A stretch of 22,431 nt of DNA from Bacteroidota bacterium (GTDB lineage: Bacteria > Bacteroidota > Bacteroidia > Chitinophagales > Chitinophagaceae): the NCBI GenBank assembly GCA_947447835.1, contig CANFLP010000015.1, forward strand, positions 1 to 22,431. The letters are read 5' to 3'. This document shows positions 14,231-22,431 of the stretch, piece by piece. How positions within the stretch are numbered: the stretch's first letter is position 1; every line of letters starts with the position of its first letter. A model generated the notes under the pieces. That model was not told the DNA's origin and made no database searches. It worked only from the letters and a program-made list of their open reading frames with translations. The position numbers were made by a program, and so were the translations under genes.

Positions 14231-15685
14231 ATGCTAAATCTAGAAACATTTAAGGAGTATTGGGATAAAGCGTTTCCGGATGTTAGATTACGTCGCAGCC
14301 ATTTTGTATTAGCAGTAAGTGGTGGTGTAGATAGTATTGTATTGGCTCATTTAATGCATACAGTAAAAGCTAAGTGTACCATTGCACATGTCAATTTTCA
14401 ATTAAGGTGCGAGGAGAGTATTAGAGATGAACAATTTGTGCGAGACTTTGCAGGACAATATGATATGCCAATAAAAGTGCATGCTTGCGAAACTGCTAAG
14501 TATGCTGAAACCTATAAGATGGGCATTCAACAAGCTGCTCGTGAAATTAGATATGCTTGGTTTGGTGCTTTAATGCAAGAAATTACTTTAGCCGAGCATG
14601 AAATTCCGAGTACTACAGAACAAAGCAATCTTGCTCCCAATCCAAAGCCAGTAGTATTGTTAACTGCACATCACGCAAATGATAATGTAGAGACGGTATT
14701 GATGCAATTGTTTAGAGGCACTGGCATACATGGTTTAACGGGCATTCCAGCTAGAAGAACTGATGTTTTAAATATGGCTAGACCATTACTAAATTTTAGC
14801 AAGGATGAAATCAAGGCTTATGCAGCTGAAAATAATTTGAGCTATGTAGAGGATAGTAGCAATGAGAAAGATGATTATACAAGAAACCTAATTCGTAATA
14901 CATTATTACCAAAAGTTGCTGAAGTATATCCAATGGTGAGCGAAAATATTATAGCAACTACCGAAAGATTAAAGGAAGCAGAACAGATAGTGGTAGATAC
15001 CGTAAATACATTTTGGAAGAAAGGTTTTAAGTTTAAAAAAGGGATTCCTTCTATACCCATTCCTTATTGGAATAAAGTAAAAGGCAATGCAACTTATACC
15101 TGGGGCTTGGTAAAGCAATACGGTTTTAAGCCTCAACAAATTGAAGAGGTACATAAGATATTAGATGCCAATAAAGGAGCATATATCGCTTCATCTACGC
15201 ACAGGCTAATAAATTGGGAAGATCAAATTCAAATTGTATCTAACTTTTCAGAGAAGGTATATTTGACAATTGATAAAACTATATTAGAGCCGAATTTAGC
15301 ATCATCTCATCCAGACACAGTTTCACATACTATACAAACTATTTATGGGACCTTGCAGTTTGAACGTATCAAAAATTCAAGTGCTTTAGCAATAGACAAA
15401 GATCCGAAATATGCTTATTTAGATGCGGATAAAATTGAATGGCCTTTGTTATTGAGAACATGGGAGCCAACAGATTATTTCTATCCATTGGGCATGCCAA
15501 AAAAGAAAAAGTTGAATCAATTTTTAGGGAGTTTAAAACTCAGTCCATCTATTAAATCTAAAGTAACTGTTTTATGCAGTGGAGACAGAATTTCGTGGGT
15601 TGTTGGTAATCGAATTGATGACAGGTTTAAAATAAAGCCCAACACAGAAATTATCTTGAAAATACAGTTGCAGGAACCTAAATAA
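14231..15685 (+). CDS. tilS: tRNA(Ile)-lysidine synthetase
   Basis: TilS converts the wobble cytidine of the CAU-anticodon tRNA-Ile to lysidine with ATP and lysine, so that the tRNA reads AUA. The N-terminal PP-loop motif SGGVDS is at residues 30-35. Further family segments are AHVNFQLR (52-59), the GIQQAAREIRY helix (98-108), HHANDNVET (147-155), GTGIHGLTGIP (163-173), RPLL, and VEDSSN (206-211). The C-terminal TilS domain occupies about the last 100 residues, with a PLGMPKKKKLNQF segment. At 484 residues it is somewhat longer than the E. coli enzyme. A short, Pro/Asn-rich insertion at about 121-140, between the helix and HHANDN, is part of the difference. It lies 39 bases after glnS. Confidence 0.94.
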   Translation: MLNLETFKEYWDKAFPDVRLRRSHFVLAVSGGVDSIVLAHLMHTVKAKCTIAHVNFQLRCEESIRDEQFVRDFAGQYDMPIKVHACETAKYAETYKMGIQQAAREIRYAWFGALMQEITLAEHEIPSTTEQSNLAPNPKPVVLLTAHHANDNVETVLMQLFRGTGIHGLTGIPARRTDVLNMARPLLNFSKDEIKAYAAENNLSYVEDSSNEKDDYTRNLIRNTLLPKVAEVYPMVSENIIATTERLKEAEQIVVDTVNTFWKKGFKFKKGIPSIPIPYWNKVKGNATYTWGLVKQYGFKPQQIEEVHKILDANKGAYIASSTHRLINWEDQIQIVSNFSEKVYLTIDKTILEPNLASSHPDTVSHTIQTIYGTLQFERIKNSSALAIDKDPKYAYLDADKIEWPLLLRTWEPTDYFYPLGMPKKKKLNQFLGSLKLSPSIKSKVTVLCSGDRISWVVGNRIDDRFKIKPNTEIILKIQLQEPK

Positions 15686-15750
15686 AGCTAATTTTTTAGT
15701 AAGATTTTCAATAGTTTTATAGGGTATAATACTTATAAGACTATTAATTA

Positions 15751-18700
15751 ATGTATTCCCCTAACATTTGCAAACATCTAATTATACTCCTACTATGCAT
15801 TTTGAATGTTATAGTAGTAGAAGCACAGGATTTTTCTAATAAAGGGAAAGATTTTTGGGTGGGATACGGTAGCCATGTTGCCATGTATAATGGAACAACT
15901 GGTGTGCCTAATGCCAATGGAGGTTCTCAAAATTTAGTCTTGTATTTTACTTCTGACCATGACGCAACTGTTACGGTTGAGATTCCTTCGGTTGGGTATA
16001 CTAAAGTGTATCAAGTGAAGGCGGACTCCGTAACTATTTCAGATCCTATGCCCAAGACAGGTACTCAAGATGTTCGTATCACCGATGAGGGAAAGTCGGA
16101 CAAAGGAATTCATATCAGTTCAGATTTTGCAATAATTGCTTACGCGCATATTTATGATGGAAGTGTGTCAGGAGCCACCTTATTATTTCCTACAAACACT
16201 TTAGGCAGGTCTTATTATTCTATTAATTACAAACAGGTATCTAATAATCCATATTCATATTGTTATGCTTATGTAATTGCCACTGAAGACTCTAGCAATA
16301 TTGAAATAATCTTAAGTGCCAATACCATATCGCATAATGCTGGGGATACTATAAAAGTGCAATTAAACAAAGGTCAGGTATACAATATTTTTGGCAGAGT
16401 ATTGACATCTTCAGCAAATGCATCTACTGGCGAGGATTTAACAGGTACAAGAATTCGATCCATTGCAACTGCAACTAGTACCTGTAAACGTATTGCTGTT
16501 TTTTCAGGTTCGGGCAAGATTTCAATCACAGATAACAATGCAAAAACTGCGGATAATTATATACAGCAGGCTTTACCCTCTAGTGCATGGGGTAAAAAGT
16601 ATTTAACGGTACCGACAAAAAAAATGACCACTAATATTTATAGGGTAGCGGTAAGTGATCCAAGCGCAGTAGTAAAATTAAATGGGTTAACCTTACAAGC
16701 AGCTACATTAGTTAATAATTTTTATTATGAATTTCAATCTAGTGGGGCGAATGCAATTGAATCTAACTTGCCCATAATGGTTGCACAATATATTACCACA
16801 ACTAGTAGCTATGGCAATAGCAATAATACAAATGGAGATCCTGAGATGATCTATTTGAGTCCAATTGAGCAAACTATTAACAAAGTAACCATTAACTCAA
16901 CGCCATTTGCAAAAATTGTAGATAGTTTACATTTTGTAAATATTACGATTCCTAAACTAGGAGCAAATACTTTAAAAATAGATGGCATTTTACAAACTAA
17001 TCCCATTACACATCCAGGGGATACTAATTATTTTTATTTTCAAGTAAGCTTGCATGCTGGGTCACATACTATTATTTCTGATTCCGGATTTAATGCTATT
17101 GCCTATGGTTATGGGAATGTAGAATCCTATGGATACAATGCGGGTACAAATGTGATAGACTTATATCAGAAATTAACTGTGGATAACCAATTTGGCATAG
17201 AAAAACTACCCGCTACTTGTAGAGGTACTCCTTTTAAAGTATCGATAACATTGCCATACATTCCACTTTCTTTACAATGGAACATACCAAAATATAGTAC
17301 CATTCCTACAAATTACAGCCCAGTGTATGATTCTACTTATATTGTAAATGGTAAAAATATTTACAGGTATTCCTTAGACCAATATTTAATCTATGATAGT
17401 ATAGGTACTTATAATATTCAATTAAAAGTAAACAATCCAACCACAGATGGATGTTCTGGAGAACAATATATAGACTTTGATTTAGTTGTGTATAGTCCTC
17501 CTAATGCAGATTATAAAATTACAAGCACACATTGTATTGGTGACTCTTTATTTTTAAATGACAATACAATCATCGGGCCTGATGATAGGAGATTGATTGC
17601 TTATAATTGGAAATTTGGAACAGCACCTTTTGTGAATGCCAAAAATTATGTGGTTAAAGCTGATTTAGCTGGCACTATACCCGTTAAGTATTTTGTCATT
17701 ACAGATATTGGTTGTTTAAGTGATACCATTACAACTCAGGTAAATATAGATAGTTTGCAAAAGGTTAATTTTAATTTTTCTACAATACGTTGCTTGGGCA
17801 AAGAAGTACAATTTATAGATAGTTCCTTTGCAGCAATAGGGACACAGTTGGCAAATTGGGTATGGAGTTTTGGTGATCAAAAGCCGAATGACAGTTTAAG
17901 TAGTAATCAAATTGTTACACATACTTTTGATTCAGCACAGCAGTATAATGTGAATTTATCGGTTATTACATCCAATGGCTGTGAGCAGAAAAAGACTAAG
18001 TTAGTTTCTATTAATCCTAATCCTAAAGTTGGTTTTATACTTCCTAAAATATGTTTGAGTGATGCCTATGCACAGTTTACAGATACTAGTAGCATTGCAG
18101 ATAATTCTAATCATTTTATATATAGTTGGAACTTTGGAGAACCCTCAAACCTAAGCGCACCTAATATCGACAATATTGCAAACCCAAAACATGCTTATCT
18201 AAGTTCAGGGACCTATTTGGTTAATGAAAAAGTTACCAGTATCAATGGTTGTACTTCAGACACAACACAATCATTTACAGTGAATGGGACTTACCCTAAA
18301 TCAAATTTCACCATTTTAGATTCCAGTACACATTGCTCTAACACGCCAGTGGAATTAAATAATTTATCAACGGTAGATATGGGCACCATTGGTAAGCTTG
18401 TCATTTATTGGGATTACGTCAATAATCCTTTGGATACTACACAAGATGATAATCCATTATTGAATAAAAAATATTTTCATAACTATACTAATTTCAATTA
18501 TCCAGATAAGATGAATTTTGACATTCATTTTACAGCTTATTCCGGTGGCAGTTGTTTTGATGAAAAACAAAGTACAGTTGCCATTTTACCCCCACCTACA
18601 AGTTTTACTTTGAGCACTTTGAAAGACTACGTTTGTATTGCGGATTCGCTAAAAATGAATCCTAGTGTACAAGGAGGTATTGGGCCATTTATATATCAAT

Positions 18701-19854
18701 GGCGTATTGACAATAATACTGCACGTTTTAATGGAGATGAATTGATTGGCATTTCAAATGGGAATGTATTTGTTTCAGCTAAAGTTACGGATGCCAAGCA
18801 GTGTGTGTTTACATATGATAATCAAAAGTCGTTGGAGGTCAAATCAATACCAGTTGCTTTGTTAAAGGCAAGGGATACTAGTATTTGTAATCAAGACCCC
18901 ATTGTGTTAGAAGGGTCGGGGAGTAATTCATTTCTATGGTTCTTGAATACTCAACTCGTAAACACAAGTGTTGTAGATACTTTTAGTACAGTTTTGCCAG
19001 GTATATATCAATTAAAAGTGAATGATGGTTACTGTAATTCATTATTAACCAAACCAATCCAAATTTCGCAATATTTGATTCCTGATTTTGTTTTCACCAA
19101 TACAAAATATGTATGTGTCAATACACCTATTCAAATAATTTCAAATACTATTGATGCAAATGGGGCTCATTTTTTATGGAATTTTTCAGATAGCACATCT
19201 TCAAGTAATTCCATTCCATTACCGCATTCATATAGTCAAAAGGGGATCTATTTAATAAAGATGAATTACTTAAATGATTATTGCCCAAAATACAATACCA
19301 CAATATTTGGGGACTCTATAAGGGTGGTGGATCCACTTAAAGGCGAAGATTTCACAATGTTTGTTCTTGCAGATGTAGATACGCTTTTGTCAAACATAAA
19401 AATAGATTCTGGGTATAGCCAATACAATTGGATTCCTATTACGTATTTATCAAATCCTCTGATTGTAAATCCTATTTTTAGGGGACTTAAATCAATCGAT
19501 TATTCACTTGTCAGAACAGATACTGCTAGTCATTGCCAAATTGAAGATATTTATCATATAATTGTTTCGGACGAGGTTATAGTATCCATCCCAAAGGCAT
19601 TTACACCCAATCATGATGGATTAAATGATGTCTTGAAAATTGAATATGGAGCCGGGTTAAAGAGTTTTAATTTTATTAAAATATTTAATAGATGGGGTAA
19701 GATTATTTATGAGTCTAGTAATATTTATGATACCTGGGACGGCAAGTATCATGGCCAAGATCAAGACATGGATGCATATACTTATTTAATTGATTATATT
19801 ACATACAAATCTGAACATATAGTTAAGACGGGTTCAGTTATATTATTACGATAA
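15751..19854 (+). CDS. Large secreted adhesin-like protein: IgGFc-binding-like N-terminus, PKD domains, T9SS type B C-terminal domain
   Basis: The protein has 1367 residues. A signal peptide ends near residue 25 (IVVEA before QDF). It is followed by GKDFWVGYG and an IgGFc-binding-protein-like N-terminal region to about residue 470 (TLLFPTNTLGRSYYS, ATEDSSNIEI, KGQVYNIF, KRIAVFSGSG, LPIMVAQYITT). Ig/PKD-like domains follow, with W-x-F-G/S cores near residues 620, 705, 793 and 1143. The C-terminus is the gliding-motility-associated (CHU_C, T9SS type B) domain: PKAFTPNHDGLND from 1281, then FNRWGKIIYES, TWDGKYHGQ and GSVILLR. Type B domains direct export through the type IX system and surface attachment, as for SprB. 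The PorP/SprF-like gene begins at the base after the stop codon. Ligand and role are unknown; adhesion or gliding is the likely area. Confidence 0.9.
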   Translation: MYSPNICKHLIILLLCILNVIVVEAQDFSNKGKDFWVGYGSHVAMYNGTTGVPNANGGSQNLVLYFTSDHDATVTVEIPSVGYTKVYQVKADSVTISDPMPKTGTQDVRITDEGKSDKGIHISSDFAIIAYAHIYDGSVSGATLLFPTNTLGRSYYSINYKQVSNNPYSYCYAYVIATEDSSNIEIILSANTISHNAGDTIKVQLNKGQVYNIFGRVLTSSANASTGEDLTGTRIRSIATATSTCKRIAVFSGSGKISITDNNAKTADNYIQQALPSSAWGKKYLTVPTKKMTTNIYRVAVSDPSAVVKLNGLTLQAATLVNNFYYEFQSSGANAIESNLPIMVAQYITTTSSYGNSNNTNGDPEMIYLSPIEQTINKVTINSTPFAKIVDSLHFVNITIPKLGANTLKIDGILQTNPITHPGDTNYFYFQVSLHAGSHTIISDSGFNAIAYGYGNVESYGYNAGTNVIDLYQKLTVDNQFGIEKLPATCRGTPFKVSITLPYIPLSLQWNIPKYSTIPTNYSPVYDSTYIVNGKNIYRYSLDQYLIYDSIGTYNIQLKVNNPTTDGCSGEQYIDFDLVVYSPPNADYKITSTHCIGDSLFLNDNTIIGPDDRRLIAYNWKFGTAPFVNAKNYVVKADLAGTIPVKYFVITDIGCLSDTITTQVNIDSLQKVNFNFSTIRCLGKEVQFIDSSFAAIGTQLANWVWSFGDQKPNDSLSSNQIVTHTFDSAQQYNVNLSVITSNGCEQKKTKLVSINPNPKVGFILPKICLSDAYAQFTDTSSIADNSNHFIYSWNFGEPSNLSAPNIDNIANPKHAYLSSGTYLVNEKVTSINGCTSDTTQSFTVNGTYPKSNFTILDSSTHCSNTPVELNNLSTVDMGTIGKLVIYWDYVNNPLDTTQDDNPLLNKKYFHNYTNFNYPDKMNFDIHFTAYSGGSCFDEKQSTVAILPPPTSFTLSTLKDYVCIADSLKMNPSVQGGIGPFIYQWRIDNNTARFNGDELIGISNGNVFVSAKVTDAKQCVFTYDNQKSLEVKSIPVALLKARDTSICNQDPIVLEGSGSNSFLWFLNTQLVNTSVVDTFSTVLPGIYQLKVNDGYCNSLLTKPIQISQYLIPDFVFTNTKYVCVNTPIQIISNTIDANGAHFLWNFSDSTSSSNSIPLPHSYSQKGIYLIKMNYLNDYCPKYNTTIFGDSIRVVDPLKGEDFTMFVLADVDTLLSNIKIDSGYSQYNWIPITYLSNPLIVNPIFRGLKSIDYSLVRTDTASHCQIEDIYHIIVSDEVIVSIPKAFTPNHDGLNDVLKIEYGAGLKSFNFIKIFNRWGKIIYESSNIYDTWDGKYHGQDQDMDAYTYLIDYITYKSEHIVKTGSVILLR

Positions 19855-20850
19855 ATGCCAAGATTCACCAAAATAGGGTTCTTCTTTTTGATGCTGATTA
19901 TTTCGGTGCGTTTATATGCGCAAACACCGTATACTTCACAAATTTTTACTGCTACTAATTTTTGCAATCCAGCTGGAGTAGGATTTGGAGTTGATAATCA
20001 ATTTCAAACCTTTTACAGGAGTCAATTTTCAGGTGTTGGGGAACCATATAAAACAATTGGGGTAGGTGCCGATTTTGCTTTGTTTAGAAAAGAAGGGTAC
20101 AACAATTTTGGGATGGGTTTTCAAGGTATGTCTGAACAAATATTAAATGGTATACTTAAGACGAATACTATCACTGTTAGTATTGCAGATAGAATTTATT
20201 TAAATAAACTTAAGACAAGTAATATTGCACTTGGAATTAGTAGTACCCTTATTACTAGAAACTTAGATCGCTCGGCCCTTACTTTTGGTGACCAATATAA
20301 TTCGGGCAGGTTATTTAATACCACGAGTTTAGAGACTGTTGGAAATTTTCCAACAAGGTATTCTACTAATGCGGGCATCATGTATTCCTTTGTGTCTCCT
20401 GAGTCCTACTTGCAATTGGGAGGAAGCACATTTTATATCAACAGAAGTTCTACATCACAAACCTATGGGAAAGTGGATCAAATATTTCAGTTTATTGGAA
20501 CACTAAACTATGAACGATTATACGATGACAATAAAACTATTTTATTTCATGCCGATTATCAGAATCGATTAGAGACAGAATATTTTTATTTTGGAGCCGC
20601 TTTAGGTTTGCCAATGAATAATTTAATTGATAATCAAAACAGAATGTATTTTGGTTGTTTTTATAGAACTAAAGATGCTATTGTGCCGTATGTTGGAATG
20701 ATTTATAACAAGTATAAGATTGGATTGACCTATGATGTATATCAAAGTAATATGGCCATGTCAAGTTTGCATCCACAGACTTTTGAGTTTTCTTTGAGTA
20801 CATATTTGACTCATAGACTTTCCGAAAATTTAAGAAGCTTGTTTAATTAA
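19855..20850 (+). CDS. PorP/SprF family type IX secretion-associated outer-membrane protein
   Basis: The 331-residue protein has a signal peptide (cleavage after about residue 22, before QTPYTSQ) and then the PorP/SprF family opening: YTSQIFTATNFCNPAGVGF, an FYRSQFSG segment and many alternating beta strands. These fit an outer-membrane barrel. A C-terminal part with YDVYQSNM and FEFSLSTYL follows. Family members work with the type IX secretion machinery; SprF is needed to deliver the type B protein SprB to the surface in Flavobacterium. The ATG directly follows the stop codon of the type B protein (TAAATG, no gap), which implies coupled translation and a dedicated partnership. It could serve the upstream protein, the downstream one, or both. 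Confidence 0.9.
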   Translation: MPRFTKIGFFFLMLIISVRLYAQTPYTSQIFTATNFCNPAGVGFGVDNQFQTFYRSQFSGVGEPYKTIGVGADFALFRKEGYNNFGMGFQGMSEQILNGILKTNTITVSIADRIYLNKLKTSNIALGISSTLITRNLDRSALTFGDQYNSGRLFNTTSLETVGNFPTRYSTNAGIMYSFVSPESYLQLGGSTFYINRSSTSQTYGKVDQIFQFIGTLNYERLYDDNKTILFHADYQNRLETEYFYFGAALGLPMNNLIDNQNRMYFGCFYRTKDAIVPYVGMIYNKYKIGLTYDVYQSNMAMSSLHPQTFEFSLSTYLTHRLSENLRSLFN

Positions 20851-20869
20851 TTTTTATGATTAATCTTAT

Positions 20870-22431
20870 ATGATTCAATTTAAAAATATAATTAGGCATG
20901 CATTAAAGTTGGTATTGATGCTCATTTTACTAATGAGTTATTTTTCATCCAATGCCCAAACAGATAGGGAATTTTGGTTTGCAGCTCCGGCAATTACGCC
21001 TAATCATGAAAACACGCCAATTGTCTTTAGAATTACTAGTTATGATAAACCTTCGACGGTGACTATTCAACAACCGGCAAATCCTAACTTTGTTCCCATT
21101 ATAATTAAGCTTCCAAAAGAATCAACGATTACACAGGATCTAACTAGTTACATTAATGCTATTGAATCTAAGCCTAGTGGATCCGTAATAAATACGGGTA
21201 TTAAAATTTCAGCAACCGAGGATATTTCTGCATATTATGAAGTTGGTAAAAGTTACAATCCTGAAATATTTCCTTTGAAAGGAATAAGTGCTAAAGGATT
21301 AGAATTTTTAATTCCTTCTCAAAATCTTTTTAATAATCATATCCCTTTTAATATTGCTGCAAATAATGGGTTTGTAATTGTGGCTACTGAGGATAATACA
21401 ACAGTAGATATTACATTATCTAAGCCAGATGGGAATGGGCATGCAGCTGGTAAATTTAGTATTAGTTTGCAAAAGGGGCAAACCTATGCTGTCATTGGCT
21501 CTGGAAATACCGGCTCATTGCATTTAGGGGGCTCTACCGTTACTTCCAATAAGCCAATTTGCATTACTATTTATGACGACTCGGTAGAAGTTGGTTCAAG
21601 TTATGATTTAGTAGGAGATCAAATTGTACCTATTGTAAACATTGGTACTCAATATATAATTGTACGTGGTGCGATGACGGCACCTAACTACACTAATACC
21701 GATTTTTATTATATCTGGGCGACAGAAGATGGCACTAGTATTTATGAAAATGGTGCAGCAGCATCAACGACAACAATTAATAAAGGAGATTATTATAGAG
21801 GACTGTTAACCACTGATGCGATTTATGTGACTACTTCAAAACCAGTTTATATATTGCAATTTACAGGGGTTGGGAATGAGGTCGCCGAAACAGTTTTACC
21901 AAGTATAAAATGTACGGGTTCAAGCACGGTAAGTTTTGTGAGATCTACCAAAGAGGCTTTTTATCTTAATATTATTTGTAAGACAGAGGATGTTGCTAAT
22001 TTCACATTAAATGGGGTTGCTGGAATTATTAGCCCCAATTTGTTTTTTGATGTATATGGCTCTGGTGGATGGAAGGCTGCAAGAATTAATCTTGCTAATT
22101 TGCCTAATATTGATAACCTTATTCCAATTGGGGCTGCTACTTCCATTGCCAATACAAGTGGATTGTTCCATCTTGGCTTTTTAAATGGACTTGCTATAAC
22201 TGGAGCTAGATTGGGTTATTTTTCTAATTATAGTAAGGTAGCAATGGCACCTAATATTACTACTGCTTCCTGTTTAGGTGGGAATATCCAATTAGCAGCA
22301 AAACAGTTGAATAATGTCATTTATACTTGGACTGGACCTAATGGATTTGCGTCTTCAATTTACAATCCAACCATCGTAAATGCAAGTATAGCAGACTCTG
22401 GTTATTATTATGTCCAAGCTACCTTGCCTGG
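20870..22431 (+). CDS. Second IgGFc-binding-like secreted protein with Ig-like domain, 3' partial
   Basis: The frame is open from the ATG at 20870 through the last base with no stop, giving 520 codons before the window ends. Residues 1-29 form a signal peptide (hydrophobic LVLMLILLMSYF, then SNA before Q). The mature protein starts with TDREFWFAAP. An IgGFc-binding-like region follows (GLEFLIPSQNLF, VIVATEDNTTVDITL, KGQTYAVIG, SNKPICITIYDDS, GDQIVPI, KPVYILQFTG, ETVLPSIKCTGS). From about 22268 an Ig-like domain begins (CLGGNIQLAAK, YTWTGPNGFAS, then ADSGYYYV, the usual D-x-G-x-Y turn). It shares domain order with the 1367-residue protein two genes upstream, so the two are probably paralogues. 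A type B sorting domain may lie beyond the window. The start is 19 bases after the PorP/SprF stop. Confidence 0.88.
   Translation, partial: MIQFKNIIRHALKLVLMLILLMSYFSSNAQTDREFWFAAPAITPNHENTPIVFRITSYDKPSTVTIQQPANPNFVPIIIKLPKESTITQDLTSYINAIESKPSGSVINTGIKISATEDISAYYEVGKSYNPEIFPLKGISAKGLEFLIPSQNLFNNHIPFNIAANNGFVIVATEDNTTVDITLSKPDGNGHAAGKFSISLQKGQTYAVIGSGNTGSLHLGGSTVTSNKPICITIYDDSVEVGSSYDLVGDQIVPIVNIGTQYIIVRGAMTAPNYTNTDFYYIWATEDGTSIYENGAAASTTTINKGDYYRGLLTTDAIYVTTSKPVYILQFTGVGNEVAETVLPSIKCTGSSTVSFVRSTKEAFYLNIICKTEDVANFTLNGVAGIISPNLFFDVYGSGGWKAARINLANLPNIDNLIPIGAATSIANTSGLFHLGFLNGLAITGARLGYFSNYSKVAMAPNITTASCLGGNIQLAAKQLNNVIYTWTGPNGFASSIYNPTIVNASIADSGYYYVQATLP

Noticed and set aside
15686..15750. A TATAATAC stretch as promoter of the type B adhesin gene
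   Set aside because: It does not fit the Bacteroidota TAnnTTTG box and no matching -33 element is seen. The short gap is simply AT-rich.
20999..21013. TPNHE in the second IgGFc-like protein, resembling the FTPNHDG motif of type B domains
   Set aside because: It lies just after the signal peptide, without the rest of the C-terminal domain (RWG, WDG, GSVILLR), so the likeness is by chance.

Overview
The window looks like an ordinary chromosomal stretch from an AT-rich member of the Bacteroidota. The clues are a type IX secretion (T9SS) type B sorting domain, a PorP/SprF-family protein, a DUF4294 protein, a CcmE with Cys in place of His, a TAnnTTTG-type promoter box, and the absence of clear Shine-Dalgarno sequences. 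Low GC and gene content suggest Chitinophagales/Sphingobacteriales, but that placement is only an inference. I see no rRNA, tRNA, CRISPR array, insertion sequence, integrase or phage gene, and no gene-free stretch longer than 300 bases.

Positions 1-3080 (+) hold the 3' part of a large repetitive surface or fibre protein. It has YadA-head-like repeats of 17 residues in three arrays separated by two linkers of identical length (112 residues). An 11-copy block of 16-residue repeats follows, then a C-terminal DUF1566/Lcl domain. Its true start lies upstream of the window.

Positions 3077-8808 (-) hold a tightly packed six-gene run. In transcription order these are a small membrane protein of unknown function, a radical SAM enzyme of unknown substrate, an EamA-type transporter, a TauE/SafE-type transporter, a TonB-like protein and folC. 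Spacings run from 33 bases down to a 4-base overlap, so one transcript is likely. folC ends tail to tail with the repeat protein, with overlapping stop codons.

Positions 8873-15685 (+) hold housekeeping genes: ccmE and ccmF (haem delivery and attachment for cytochrome c), a secreted DUF4294 protein, glnS (glutaminyl-tRNA synthetase) and tilS (tRNA-Ile lysidine synthetase). A promoter-like box sits just before ccmE, another before glnS.

Positions 15751-22431 (+) hold a cell-surface cluster. A 1367-residue protein combines an IgGFc-binding-like N-terminus, PKD-like domains and a T9SS type B C-terminal domain. It is followed without a gap by a PorP/SprF-like outer-membrane protein. Nineteen bases later a second IgGFc-binding-like protein begins and runs off the end of the window. 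This resembles the SprB/SprF style of adhesin and dedicated outer-membrane partner. The most interesting parts are this cluster, the modular repeat protein at the left edge and the uncharacterised radical SAM enzyme. I found no clear case of a wholly new system.
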